A stretch of DNA of 64,000 nucleotides from Patiriisocius_A hiemis (GCF_031846325.1 NZ_JAVRHZ010000001.1:186001-250000), one strand, 5' to 3'; positions 25,199 to 34,139 are shown, counted from the stretch's first letter. Notes: generated from the letters alone by a model not told the origin. Program-made: numbers and translations.

Positions 25199-25591
25199 AT
25201 GGGACTATTTGGTTTATTTGGAAATAAGGATGCTTCAGAAGAAAAAGAAAAAAGCGCTATTGCTTGGAAGCAGCTAACAACTATGGAGCAATTGGATGAA
25301 ATTGTTGCTACTTCAAAATCAAAACCTATAGCTATTTTTAAACACTCTACGCGTTGTGGGATAAGTAGAATGGTATTACGAAATTTTGAAAACTCTTTTT
25401 CAATTTCTGAAGAACAGTTAGACTTATATTATCTAGATTTATTGAGTTATCGTGATATTTCTGATGCAGTTGGGCATCGTTTTCAAGTTTTACATCAAAG
25501 TCCCCAATTACTAGTTATTAAAAACGGTACTGCTGTGGCTCATGCCTCACACCATAGTATTCAAGCATCAGAATTAGAGAATTTTATATAA
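25199..25591 (+). CDS. ytxJ: Bacillithiol system redox-active protein YtxJ
   Basis: A 130-residue thioredoxin-fold protein of the YtxJ family, thought to act as a monothiol bacilliredoxin with bacillithiol. Active-site stretch FKHSTRCGISRMVL contains the single conserved Cys; the cis-Pro region is HQSPQLLVI and the end HHSIQASELENFI. The start is the ATG at 25199 (MGLFGLFGNK); the open frame runs further upstream but that part is not conserved-looking. Divergent from clpB with about 185 bases between, and followed at once by a strong terminator. The function is inferred from family context. Confidence 0.9.
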   Translation: MGLFGLFGNKDASEEKEKSAIAWKQLTTMEQLDEIVATSKSKPIAIFKHSTRCGISRMVLRNFENSFSISEEQLDLYYLDLLSYRDISDAVGHRFQVLHQSPQLLVIKNGTAVAHASHHSIQASELENFI

Positions 25592-25617
25592 AAAAAACTC
25601 CCAATTTGGGAGTTTTT
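25591..25617. terminator. Bidirectional terminator between ytxJ and a lipoprotein gene
   Basis: A-run, perfect stem ACTCCCAA/TTGGGAGT, T-run (AGTTTTT). It serves ytxJ on the plus strand and can also serve the converging gene ending at 25630. Confidence 0.88.
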
Positions 25618-25629
25618 ACATTGTAGGAG

Positions 25630-26796
25630 CTACCTAAAACTATTTTGTTCTAAGATTTCAGATAGTCTAATTTTAATATCTGTTCCTGCATCCAAAACCA
25701 TTTGCTCATTGCTTGGAAATGGAATAAAATCATTTCTAAGTAACCTTTTGTCTTCTTCTGTTAAGGCTCTTTCATCTCCTCTATATCTAGCAAAGATGTT
25801 TTCGAAGATAAATTCGCTGCTTAAAGGGTGCCTGTCAATTACTTCTTTTCTTTCAAAATCACGGTAAACTACTGTGCCACCAACCAAGACAGACTTTACT
25901 TGCTCAGTATAGGTAACTCGGGCTTTTACAACTTTAATAATATCTACTTTAATATCATTTCCTAGACTGTCTTTCATTACATTTCCATTTCGGTCTAGTT
26001 TGTATTCCCATCCATCTTTAATTCGCTTAGTACGGTTATACTCTTTTTCTCGCACATGTTCTGGTGAAACACCAATTTGTTTAAAATTAAGTGAAACCCC
26101 ATAACTGTATGGAATGCCATTTTGCTTTGCACCATGATATTCTGTCCAAAAATCATCAAGACCATAAGTATTAAAGTCTAATAACTCTTGCTCTAATCTT
26201 CTAGGGATAATCTGGTTACTTAAATTATTTATTTGTACCGAAACAAAATCGGTTCCTTGATAATGTGCTTCATTTAGGAGCTTATCTACTTCAAAATAAT
26301 TAGGTTGTATATCTTTCAACTTTGAAAAATAGTGATGTGCTTCTCTTGCATCTAGAACGGTATTCCTATTTAAGTAGTTATTTCCTTCAGCAAACAAAAA
26401 ATCTGCATAATCCTTTTTTGCTTGTACTATTTCATCTGTGTAGTCAACTATAGCAAACGAGCCATTTTTTAAAGGCAGGAGAGGTCTAATAAGTTGTTGT
26501 CTAGATTCTAATCCAGCATAGATATAGTATATTTCTCTTACGTTTTCTGGATTTGTATCCTTTTCTAAATACTTAATACGACGTAAATCTTGATCTACCA
26601 CTTTAGCAAAAGCCTGTTCTAGCAAAGAGATATGCTCTTTACTTTTTTTACTGTCTTTGTCTTTTGCAATCTTCTTTACGGCTAGCTCAATTGCTTCATC
26701 ATAATTTCCAAGAGCCAGAAACTTCTCGTTTCTTTTTACACTACTGCAGGCCGTCAACAATAGCACAATGCTCATTAAAGTAATAGTGTTTCTCAT
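25630..26796 (-). CDS. Hypothetical lipoprotein with N-terminal TPR-like helices
   Basis: A 388-residue lipoprotein (lipobox LLTAC). Residues about 25-190 are helical and TPR-like (KFLALGNYDEAIELAVKK; FAEGNNYLNRNTVLDAREA); residues about 190-388 are beta-rich with a segment ARVTYTEQVKSVLVGGTVVY and a C-terminal acidic end. This architecture suggests an envelope assembly or scaffolding role, but I do not recognise the family. Single gene between the ytxJ terminator and fahA; 56 bases separate it from fahA. Confidence 0.75.
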   Translation of the reverse strand: MRNTITLMSIVLLLTACSSVKRNEKFLALGNYDEAIELAVKKIAKDKDSKKSKEHISLLEQAFAKVVDQDLRRIKYLEKDTNPENVREIYYIYAGLESRQQLIRPLLPLKNGSFAIVDYTDEIVQAKKDYADFLFAEGNNYLNRNTVLDAREAHHYFSKLKDIQPNYFEVDKLLNEAHYQGTDFVSVQINNLSNQIIPRRLEQELLDFNTYGLDDFWTEYHGAKQNGIPYSYGVSLNFKQIGVSPEHVREKEYNRTKRIKDGWEYKLDRNGNVMKDSLGNDIKVDIIKVVKARVTYTEQVKSVLVGGTVVYRDFERKEVIDRHPLSSEFIFENIFARYRGDERALTEEDKRLLRNDFIPFPSNEQMVLDAGTDIKIRLSEILEQNSFR

Positions 26797-26852
26797 AATC
26801 TTGTATTTTAAGATGTATATATGAGATTACAATTGTGATGCCAAAGTTGTAA

Positions 26853-28127
26853 CTATTTGGAAGGCAGCACCTTGCCTATACAATCGCCAAAACCAATGCG
26901 TACTTGGTCATTTTGAGCATGTGCTCTCATAATTACAGTATCATTATCTTGAATAAATTTACGCTGAGATCCGTTCTTAAGTGTAATTGGGTTTTGACCA
27001 CGCCAAGTAAGCTCCAGCATAGAACCATAACTATCTTTTGTTGGACCAGATATAGTACCACTCCCCATCATGTCTCCGCTCCTTACGTTACAACCATTTA
27101 CAGTATGGTGTGTAAGTTGTTGTGCCATAGACCAGTACATGTATTTAAAATTTGAATTTGCTACAATTGTTTCTACGCCATCTTTTGGTTTAATACCTAC
27201 TTGTAGGTTAATGTCAAAATTCATTTTATCTCCTTGTTGAAGATAGGGTAGTGGTTTTGGATCTTGTTTAGGACCGTTAGTTCTAAATGGTTCGAGTGCG
27301 TCTAACGTTACGATCCAAGGTGAAATTGTAGAAGCAAAACTTTTTCCTAAGAAAGGGCCAAGCGGAACATATTCCCAAGCTTGTATATCTCTCGCACTCC
27401 AGTCATTAAAAAGAACTAAACCAAAAATATTATCTTCTGCTTCATCTATAGTAACTCGTTTTCCTAAATCGTTGGTAGCAGTTGTGATAAAGGCCATTTC
27501 TAGCTCAAAGTCAAGTAGTTTTGTTGGGCCAAAACCTGGTTTTCCATCATCTCCTGGCTTAGTTTGTCCCATGGGTCTAGTGATAGGAGTCCCTGATGGA
27601 ATAATAGAAGAACTTCTTCCATGGTATCCTATTGGAATATGTAGCCAGTTAGGAAGTAATGCATTTTCCGGGTCTCTAAAAAGGGAGCCTACATTAGTAG
27701 CATGCTCTTTACTTGCATAAAAATCTGTATAATCTCCAACATCTACTGGAAGTAGCATTTCAATCTCATCTAATCTAAATAATACTTTTAAGCAATGCTC
27801 TTTATTTTTTCTTAGTTCGTCATTATCTTTTAAAAATAAATCTGAAATCCTATTACGTACTAGCCGCCATGTTTTGCGTCCGTCTGCAATAAAGTCGTTT
27901 AATGAATCTTGCAGAAAAATATCATCGGTAAGGTCAATCCCATTAAAATAACCTAATTGATGTAAAGCTCCAAGGTCTATAGCAGTATTACCAATACGAG
28001 TTCCTATAGTAATAATATCGTCGCGTGTTAAGAATACACCAAATGGAATATTTTGTATTGGAAAGTCTGAATTTTCTGGAACGTCTAACCAAGTTTTTCT
28101 TTTTGGGTCGTTTGCAGTTAATGGCAT
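26853..28127 (-). CDS. fahA: Fumarylacetoacetase
   Basis: Hydrolyses fumarylacetoacetate to fumarate and acetoacetate, the last step of tyrosine/homogentisate breakdown, in the cytoplasm. 424 residues, normal for the enzyme, with the small N-terminal SH3-like domain (WLDVPENSDFPIQNIPFGVF) and the C-terminal catalytic domain: the FYASKEHATNVG loop, YHGRSSSI, the DFELEMAF metal region, LFNDWSARDIQAWEYVPLGPF and SGDMMGSGTISG. Other genes of the pathway are not in the window. Its promoter (TTG, 19 bases, TATATTTG) is divergent from glyA. Confidence 0.97.
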   Translation of the reverse strand: MPLTANDPKRKTWLDVPENSDFPIQNIPFGVFLTRDDIITIGTRIGNTAIDLGALHQLGYFNGIDLTDDIFLQDSLNDFIADGRKTWRLVRNRISDLFLKDNDELRKNKEHCLKVLFRLDEIEMLLPVDVGDYTDFYASKEHATNVGSLFRDPENALLPNWLHIPIGYHGRSSSIIPSGTPITRPMGQTKPGDDGKPGFGPTKLLDFELEMAFITTATNDLGKRVTIDEAEDNIFGLVLFNDWSARDIQAWEYVPLGPFLGKSFASTISPWIVTLDALEPFRTNGPKQDPKPLPYLQQGDKMNFDINLQVGIKPKDGVETIVANSNFKYMYWSMAQQLTHHTVNGCNVRSGDMMGSGTISGPTKDSYGSMLELTWRGQNPITLKNGSQRKFIQDNDTVIMRAHAQNDQVRIGFGDCIGKVLPSK

Positions 28128-28161
28128 AGTAGGAATCTTTTTTTGTTCGTAAATTGTTAAT

Positions 28162-28191
28162 CAAATATATAATTTATCCAACACTAACCAA
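28162..28191 (-). promoter_or_regulatory. Promoter of fahA
   Basis: Minus strand: -33 TTG at 28191-28189, exactly 19 bases, -7 TATATTTG at 28169-28162. Spacing equals that of the SRP RNA promoter in this window. Confidence 0.7.
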
Positions 28192-28201
28192 GAGCTTTTA
28201 C

Positions 28202-28209
28202 TATTTTTG
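28202..28209 (+). promoter_or_regulatory. -7 promoter box of glyA
   Basis: TATTTTTG matches TAnnTTTG and lies 28 bases before the glyA ATG. No TTG 19 bases upstream, so only the -7 half is supported. Confidence 0.45.
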
Positions 28210-28237
28210 ATACTTATTAATTTTTCTGAATATTACT

Positions 28238-29512
28238 ATGCAACGAGACGAACAAATTTTTGAATTAATTGAAGCTGAAAAGAAACGTCAAATCAATGGA
28301 TTAGAGTTAATTGCTTCTGAAAATTTTGTAAGCCAACAAGTACTAGAAGCAGCTGGTTCTGTTCTAACTAACAAGTACGCTGAAGGATACCCCGGTAAAC
28401 GATATTATGGCGGATGTGAAGTAGTGGATGAGGTTGAGACTATTGCGATTGAGAGAGCCAAAACATTATTTGGAGCCGAGTATGCAAACGTACAACCACA
28501 TAGTGGTTCTCAAGCAAATACAGCAGTTTTTCACGCATGCTTAAAGCCAGGAGATAAATTTTTAGGTTTCGATTTATCACATGGTGGGCACCTTACTCAT
28601 GGTAGCCCTGTAAATTTTTCAGGAAAATTATATAATCCAGTCTTTTACGGAGTAGAAGAAGCTACAGGAATGCTTGATTATGATAAAATTGAAGCAATTG
28701 CAGTTAAAGAACAGCCTAAAATGATTATCGCTGGTGCTTCGGCTTATTCTAGAGAAATAGATTACAAACGTTTTAGAGAAATAGCAGATAAAGTAGGTGC
28801 TATTTTACTAGCAGATATTGCACATCCAGCTGGACTTATTGCCAAGGGGATAATTAGCGATCCAATCCCGCATTGTCATGTAGTTACAACTACCACCCAT
28901 AAGACCCTACGTGGTCCAAGAGGAGGAATGATTTTGATGGGTAAGGATTTTGAAAATCCATTCGGGATAACACTTAAAAATGGGAACTTACGTAAAATGT
29001 CTTCGTTGTTAGATAGCGGTATTTTTCCTGGTAATCAAGGGGGACCACTAGAACATATAATAGCAGCCAAGGCAATAGCCTTTGGAGAAGCTTTGACTGA
29101 CGATTTTTTACACTATATGGTACAGGTTAAGAAAAATGCTTCAGTTATGGCTCAGGCTTTTGTAGAAAAAGGTTACAAGGTAATCTCTGAAGGAACTGAT
29201 AATCACATGATGTTAATAGACCTTAGAAACAAAAATATTTCAGGAAAACAAGCTGAGGAAGCACTAGGTAAGGCAGAAATAACAGTTAACAAAAATATGG
29301 TGCCTTTTGATGATAAATCTCCATTTGTAACGAGCGGTATAAGAATAGGGACAGCAGCAGTAACTACACGAGGATTAAAAGAAGCAGAGATGCTTGATAT
29401 TGTAAGTTTAATAGACGAGGCTATTATAAACTTTGAAGACGAAAGTCGTCTTGAGCAAGTTGGTAATAAAGTGAATGAGATGATGGAAGATAGACCTTTG
29501 TTTGTTGTTTAA
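28238..29512 (+). CDS. glyA: Serine hydroxymethyltransferase
   Basis: PLP enzyme interconverting serine + tetrahydrofolate and glycine + methylene-tetrahydrofolate; main source of one-carbon units. 424 residues, full length. Substrate loop GLELIASENF, the AEGYPGKRYYGGCE block, the PLP-lysine motif TTTHKTLRGPRGG, and the C-terminal GTAAVTTRG are all present. Followed 11 bases later by a GNAT gene, probably in one transcript. Confidence 0.98.
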   Translation: MQRDEQIFELIEAEKKRQINGLELIASENFVSQQVLEAAGSVLTNKYAEGYPGKRYYGGCEVVDEVETIAIERAKTLFGAEYANVQPHSGSQANTAVFHACLKPGDKFLGFDLSHGGHLTHGSPVNFSGKLYNPVFYGVEEATGMLDYDKIEAIAVKEQPKMIIAGASAYSREIDYKRFREIADKVGAILLADIAHPAGLIAKGIISDPIPHCHVVTTTTHKTLRGPRGGMILMGKDFENPFGITLKNGNLRKMSSLLDSGIFPGNQGGPLEHIIAAKAIAFGEALTDDFLHYMVQVKKNASVMAQAFVEKGYKVISEGTDNHMMLIDLRNKNISGKQAEEALGKAEITVNKNMVPFDDKSPFVTSGIRIGTAAVTTRGLKEAEMLDIVSLIDEAIINFEDESRLEQVGNKVNEMMEDRPLFVV

Positions 29513-29523
29513 ATTAAGAAGTT

Positions 29524-30027
29524 ATGAATGTACTAGAAACCGAAAGGTTAGCATTGCGCAAAATTGAAGTTTCTGATGCACCATTTATGTTGAAACTGCT
29601 TAACAGCCAAGGTTGGTTGGAGTATATAGGTGATAGAAAAGTCCATTCAGTTGTAGATGCAGAAATTTTTATAGAAAAATACTACATTCCAAGTTACACA
29701 CAAAATGGATATGGTTCTTACCTAGTCTCCTTAAAAGAAAGTAGTATTGCCATAGGTGCCTGTGGTTTATATAAACGTGAGGACTTAGACAATCCAGATA
29801 TTGGTTTTGCATTTTTACCAGATTATATTGGAAAGGGGTATGGGTATGAATCTGCAAAAGCAGTTTTAGACTTTGCTTTTTCAACCTTACAGCTACATAA
29901 AATTTTAGGCTTTACCGTAAAAGAGAATATTGCTTCTATAAAGCTTTTAGAAAAGTTAGGCTTAAAAGAAATTGGCACATATGATTACGATAGTAAAGAA
30001 GAATATTTGTTACTCTTCTCTACGTAA
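29524..30027 (+). CDS. GNAT family N-acetyltransferase (RimJ/RimL type)
   Basis: A 167-residue acetyltransferase of the RimJ/RimL type: N-terminal LETERLALRKIE, motif A around FLPDYIGKGYGYESAKAVLDFAF (acetyl-CoA pyrophosphate loop GKGYGYE) and the C-terminal NIASIKLLEKLGLKE block. Substrates of such enzymes range from ribosomal proteins to small molecules; nothing here decides. Downstream partner of glyA by position only. A second GNAT of the same type lies at 40964. Confidence 0.9.
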   Translation: MNVLETERLALRKIEVSDAPFMLKLLNSQGWLEYIGDRKVHSVVDAEIFIEKYYIPSYTQNGYGSYLVSLKESSIAIGACGLYKREDLDNPDIGFAFLPDYIGKGYGYESAKAVLDFAFSTLQLHKILGFTVKENIASIKLLEKLGLKEIGTYDYDSKEEYLLLFST

Positions 30028-30052
30028 TACTTCAACTCTAAATTAAGTTCTA

Positions 30053-31588
30053 CTATCCTTCAGGATCTGGAAAAACTGTTGCTTCATAGGCACCAGCATC
30101 TGGTGGAGTAGCTCTAGGAGTTCCGTTTAAGTCTGTAGCAGGAGGGACACCATTGGCTCCAATACCTTGTGCAGCAGATGCTCCTTGTTCTATGTTAAAG
30201 TTGTTGTTTTCAGTATCTTGAAATAATGGGTCTTGATTAAAAATTGTATTAGGGTAAAATGCTGGGTCTGAATATAGAGGATTGTCTGCAAATTCTCCGT
30301 CTGGATCTTCAAAACGCATTAGTGAATTTGTAAAACTGAAATTAAATGGATCATTTCCTTCCCTTACAATTGCATACTCTCTTTGTTCGTTTCCAAAAAC
30401 AATACAGTTATTAAAAGTAGCACTTAGTGGCATAGTCTCAAAAGTGGTTTCTCCAGTTTGTACAGAATTATCTAGAATTAGAGTAGGAAAGGAGCGAAAA
30501 CTATTGGTCCAATAATTTGCAAACGTACAATGGTTAAAAGTGTAGGTTCCACCAAACCCTATATTTAGTGATACTAAACCAGAATTATTAATTACTACAT
30601 TTTCACCGTAAATATTTCCTGTTAAGGTTTGTATTCCAAAGAAAGAACTATTGTAAATCTGAACATTAGATAATGACAAAGTTTCGTCACCATCATTACT
30701 ATCCATTCTAATTCCAACAATGGCATTTTTAATGGTTACATAACTAAACTCATTATCTGTACTTCCAGCCGTGCACCAAATAGTTCCCCATTGCCCAGGG
30801 ATATCACTAAAACCAGGCTCTAATCTATCACTTTCAAAAATAATTTCACCCTCCATGACTTCTGGATCTGAACTAGGTTGCCCATTGGCTTTTATGGAGC
30901 CAGTATTAGCTACAAGGATGCCACTATTTTCATGAAAATGAACTCTTGCACCAGGTTGTATCTCAAGCGTTTCTCCAGGCGGGACGGCTGCAAAACCATA
31001 AATTACATAGGGTTTTTCGTTTGTGAAAGTTAACTCTGTATTATCTAAGAAAAACCCTTCAATTAAGATATCGTTTCCTTCTTCGTCAGTACCTAGATTT
31101 AAGGTCTCAAACATACCATTGCCTAAGTCTTCAGGGAATAGAAATATTGCATCTTGAACAAGAGTAACAAGTTCAACTTTTTGTTCATTAGCACCTGAAT
31201 CAAACACTATTTGGTCTGTGTATAAGAACTCTAGTTCATTGGTGGGAGCTACATCAAATGTAGTTTCAATAAAAATAAAAATACTGTCATTAGCACGTAT
31301 TTGTACGTTTTCAAAAGTTTTTCCGGGTAAACCATCAACATTTAATCTATAATTAGAGTTTTCTCCATCGGCAAGCCCAACATTTGGTACACTTATATCT
31401 TCGTCACTACGATTATAAACTGTTAGATTATAAGTACTAGAACCAATATTAGTAAATATAGTATCTAAAAAAACAGTATCCCTAGAAAATTCCAAACTCC
31501 CTGTACTTGGTACTGTCTCAAAATCATTACGACAAGAACTCCATAAAACAAGACAACATAAAATTGCCAATCCGTATAAATACTTCAC
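30053..31588 (-). CDS. Lipoprotein with beta-sandwich and right-handed beta-helix regions
   Basis: A 511-residue lipoprotein (signal ending LWSSC). Residues about 25-150 look like an Ig/ASPM-type beta domain (FTNIGSSTYNLTVYNRSDEDI); residues about 200-470 show the short repeating strands of a right-handed parallel beta-helix (YVTIKNAIVGIRM, VQIYNSSFFGIQT, VVINNSGLVSLNI, HCTFANYW); the end PDAGAYEATVF is the closing motif common in such proteins. Start is GTG at 31588. Possibly a surface adhesin or polysaccharide-binding protein; no catalytic residues identified. Single gene. Confidence 0.8.
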   Translation of the reverse strand: MKYLYGLAILCCLVLWSSCRNDFETVPSTGSLEFSRDTVFLDTIFTNIGSSTYNLTVYNRSDEDISVPNVGLADGENSNYRLNVDGLPGKTFENVQIRANDSIFIFIETTFDVAPTNELEFLYTDQIVFDSGANEQKVELVTLVQDAIFLFPEDLGNGMFETLNLGTDEEGNDILIEGFFLDNTELTFTNEKPYVIYGFAAVPPGETLEIQPGARVHFHENSGILVANTGSIKANGQPSSDPEVMEGEIIFESDRLEPGFSDIPGQWGTIWCTAGSTDNEFSYVTIKNAIVGIRMDSNDGDETLSLSNVQIYNSSFFGIQTLTGNIYGENVVINNSGLVSLNIGFGGTYTFNHCTFANYWTNSFRSFPTLILDNSVQTGETTFETMPLSATFNNCIVFGNEQREYAIVREGNDPFNFSFTNSLMRFEDPDGEFADNPLYSDPAFYPNTIFNQDPLFQDTENNNFNIEQGASAAQGIGANGVPPATDLNGTPRATPPDAGAYEATVFPDPEG

Positions 31589-31645
31589 GTGCTATAAATT
31601 TTTAGTAAAAATATAACTTTATTATGAAGCATAATATTGTGTGTG

Positions 31646-32773
31646 CTATTTTTTCCCTTTTCTCTTTTTGTTTTTGCGTTTTAGTTGTCTTTCGGCTTTT
31701 TTTCTAGCTTGCTTAATACGTTTAAACTCAATTTCGTTTTCGTGTTGTTTTTTTAGCTTTTCTTTCCATGCTTTACGCTCAGGGTCTTCCCTAAAATCTG
31801 GTCTTGGAAATTGTTCTATATAACCATCGTCAGCTTCTGGTGTAATTATCAAGCCAACTATATATCCGCCTAAATAAGCTCCAGCTTCAAGACTAACATC
31901 TATTGTATTAGAAACATTTGAGGCAGTAATTTCTTGTGTTTCAAAACCTACGTAACTAAAAACTAATACTTGATTGGGTTCTATTTCTATGCTGTAGTTA
32001 CCATCAAAATCGGTTTGCGTTCCAATGGCTGTTCCTTTTACAATCACATTAGCTCCTGGCAACGGCAGCCCAGCATCATCGGTTACATTCCCTGAAATTG
32101 TAATTTCTGTTTTAATAGTAGAAACCATTCTTCCCACAACTTGGGTTTCTTTAGAAGTGTTATACCCTTTTATGATAACCGTTTCATTAGACTCTAAAAC
32201 AATGTTAAAAGAACCTTTTTCTGCTGAAATAGTAACTTCTTGCTTATGGTAGCCCTTATGTGTAATTAATAGTGTTTGACCAGCTTTTGCTCGTAATATA
32301 TATTGGCCCTTTTCATTAGTAGTTGTGGTTACACCAGTTTCTTTAATTGTAATTGTAGCATTAGAGACAAGCGCTCCTTTATTATCTTTAATAAGCCCAG
32401 TTATGATTACTGTTTTAAGACTTCCAATTTCTAAAGATACATATTGTTTTTGTGGTGCTTTAGAATAATTACCTTGTTCCATAGCATTGGCTGCCATACT
32501 CAACGGTAGTAGAAGTGAAGCAGCATAGGGCACTAAACTATTTCTTGACTTTCTTTCTAGTTTTACTTCCCTGTCTAACTGTGATTTTTTAAATCTACCA
32601 CATGTATTTGTGTTATTAGTTAGGTACTTTACTAAGTCTTCGTCTGTTTTGTTTGTAAAATCAACTACCTCTTTGGTACATACTTTACAATGTCTTCCTT
32701 TTTCGGTTGGAGTCATTTTTGCCCAATCTTCATGACAAGGCTCTGGAATTTTAATCGTGATGGCTTTTTTCAT
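31646..32773 (-). CDS. Membrane protein with Cys-rich N-terminus and two carboxypeptidase-regulatory-like domains
   Basis: A 375-residue protein. Residues 1-60 form a Cys/His-rich module (C13-H14, H28-C29-x2-C32, C58; PEPCHEDWAKM and GRHCKVCTKEVVDFT) seen at the N-terminus of many Bacteroidota membrane proteins and probably metal-binding in the cytoplasm. One membrane segment follows (about 80-98). Two CarboxypepD_reg-like beta domains lie outside (about 120-215 and 225-310; the second has GNVTDDAGLPLPGANVIVKG and FSYVGFETQEI). The tail (about 335-375) is extremely Lys/Arg-rich. Start chosen at ATG 32773. Function unknown, perhaps an envelope scaffold or sensor. Confidence 0.8.
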   Translation of the reverse strand: MKKAITIKIPEPCHEDWAKMTPTEKGRHCKVCTKEVVDFTNKTDEDLVKYLTNNTNTCGRFKKSQLDREVKLERKSRNSLVPYAASLLLPLSMAANAMEQGNYSKAPQKQYVSLEIGSLKTVIITGLIKDNKGALVSNATITIKETGVTTTTNEKGQYILRAKAGQTLLITHKGYHKQEVTISAEKGSFNIVLESNETVIIKGYNTSKETQVVGRMVSTIKTEITISGNVTDDAGLPLPGANVIVKGTAIGTQTDFDGNYSIEIEPNQVLVFSYVGFETQEITASNVSNTIDVSLEAGAYLGGYIVGLIITPEADDGYIEQFPRPDFREDPERKAWKEKLKKQHENEIEFKRIKQARKKAERQLKRKNKKRKGKK

Positions 32774-32817
32774 AATGTTATATTTATACACACAAATCAC
32801 AATAAAATAGGAGTAAA

Positions 32818-32848
32818 AAAAAATAGCCATTGAGTGAATGGCTATTTT
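32818..32848 (-). terminator. Terminator of the glutaminyl cyclase gene
   Basis: Perfect 10-base stem AATAGCCATT/AATGGCTATT with a five-base loop; on the minus strand it is followed by a run of T. It lies 27-57 bases after the stop of the cyclase gene. Confidence 0.82.
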
Positions 32849-32874
32849 GAGTGAGGGAAAATAGTTTTTTGCTT

Positions 32875-33927
32875 TTAGTTCGCTATAATTTCAATTTTAA
32901 ATAGCTTATCCCAGTTTTTTCCTGTGATATAAAGAATGTTAGGTTCACCTTTGTAAGCGATTCCGTTTAGGACATCTAGTTTAGGGTGTTGTGTAACTTG
33001 TTCTTTTAAAGACTTAAGGTTAATTACACCTTCTACAGCACCATTGTTTGGGTTTACAATAGCAATAGCATCTTTTTGATAGATATTTGCATAGATTTTT
33101 CCATCTACATATTCTAGTTCATTTACGCTATCTATCTTGCTTTTATTGGTGTAAATTTCTATATAATCTTCTTCGGCTAGTGTTTCCGCATTCAATGTCC
33201 ATATTTTTTCTGTACCATCACTCTTATAGATTTTAGCTCCATCGTTAGCTAATCCCCAACCTTCTTTACTCTTACCATACACAAAAGTTCCTGTTCTCTC
33301 TAGGGTATTTAAGTTATAAATAAAACCTGTTTTTGCTTGCCATGTAAGTTGATATATTTTGTTATTAAGAATAGTAAGTCCTTCCCCAAAATATTGATCT
33401 TGTAAGGCTACTTTTTGTAGAACCTCTCCAGTTTTATATGCAATTTTTCTAAGAGAAGATTCTTTGCGTTGTCCTGTACTTTCATATAATGTATCACCTT
33501 TAAACTCTAGTCCTTGTGTGTAGGCATTATTATCGTGGGGGTAGGTCTCTAGTATTTTGTAACTATATAGCTTAGGACTTTTACTGGCAACAATAATGAT
33601 ATCTTTTGAAACTGTATACGATTTATCATCAACCACTACAGTAGCAATAACACTTCTTTTACCTAATTTTTTTTCTGAAAGCGATATTGTTTTGCTTTCT
33701 GAAGCATTAGCTGAAACACTAACATCGTCCAAATTGTAAGTAATAGTCGATATTTCTTTATTCTTTTTGTTTACAAGGCTAACTTCAATGCTTTCTTCAG
33801 TTGTATACTTCTTTTTTTGGTCTTTAATTGTAACAGAAAATAGATCATTTACATTAGTGACTTCTTCTTCACAAGAAGGGAATACAACCAGCAATGCTAT
33901 GAGTGCGAATAGTTTATAAAATGACAT
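32875..33927 (-). CDS. Glutaminyl-peptide cyclotransferase lipoprotein
   Basis: A 350-residue lipoprotein of the plant/bacterial glutamine cyclotransferase family, which closes N-terminal Gln to pyroglutamate. Signal with lipobox FPSC; residues about 25-125 are an extra beta domain; the C-terminal five-bladed propeller carries NAYTQGLEF, STGQRKES, YFGEGLTIL, GWGLANDG, NELEYVDGKIYANIYQ and DVLNGIAY, all typical. Start is ATG 33927, since the upstream frame overlaps the ffs promoter region. It diverges from the SRP RNA gene. N-terminal pyroglutamate formation on exported proteins is the expected role. Confidence 0.92.
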   Translation of the reverse strand: MSFYKLFALIALLVVFPSCEEEVTNVNDLFSVTIKDQKKKYTTEESIEVSLVNKKNKEISTITYNLDDVSVSANASESKTISLSEKKLGKRSVIATVVVDDKSYTVSKDIIIVASKSPKLYSYKILETYPHDNNAYTQGLEFKGDTLYESTGQRKESSLRKIAYKTGEVLQKVALQDQYFGEGLTILNNKIYQLTWQAKTGFIYNLNTLERTGTFVYGKSKEGWGLANDGAKIYKSDGTEKIWTLNAETLAEEDYIEIYTNKSKIDSVNELEYVDGKIYANIYQKDAIAIVNPNNGAVEGVINLKSLKEQVTQHPKLDVLNGIAYKGEPNILYITGKNWDKLFKIEIIAN

Positions 33928-33981
33928 TGTTTTTTTAAATTTTTCCGAAAGGTATTTATTATAATTGATAACTAAAAATAC

Positions 33982-34012
33982 TTTGTACAAGCTTTAAAAT
34001 ATAGTATCTTTG
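33982..34012 (+). promoter_or_regulatory. Promoter of the SRP RNA gene
   Basis: -33 TTTG (33982-33985), 19 bases, -7 TATCTTTG (34005-34012); four bases then separate the box from the predicted RNA 5' end at 34017. Perfect match to the Bacteroidota housekeeping promoter. Confidence 0.88.
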
Positions 34013-34016
34013 CAGC

Positions 34017-34110
34017 GGCAAGTCCTACACAACCAGCTCCTGTTGAATCCCCCAGGGCGGGAACGCAGCAAGGGTAAACGGTCGTAGCGGTGTGATGTAG
34101 GTAGCTTGCC
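34017..34110 (+). ncRNA. ffs: 4.5S-type signal recognition particle RNA
   Basis: About 94 bases. The ends pair (GGCAAG with CTTGCC, and TCCTACAC with GTGTGATGTAGG in part), and the apical domain holds the conserved Ffh-binding elements: the GGAA tetraloop in GGGCGGGAACGC, and the GCAGCAAGGGTAA side of the asymmetric loop. It is the short bacterial form without an Alu domain. It guides ribosomes making membrane and secreted proteins through Ffh and FtsY. A T-run (ATTTTTTAT) follows the terminal stem and probably ends transcription. Mature ends are estimated to within a few bases. Confidence 0.94.
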
Positions 34111-34139
34111 ATTTTTTATGCGCTTTATTTTCATTTGGT

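Noticed and set aside
31620..31636. Inverted repeat TATTATG-AAG-CATAATA between two lipoprotein-type genes
   Set aside because: Entirely AT-rich arms of seven bases; expected by chance in this DNA and no T-run follows.
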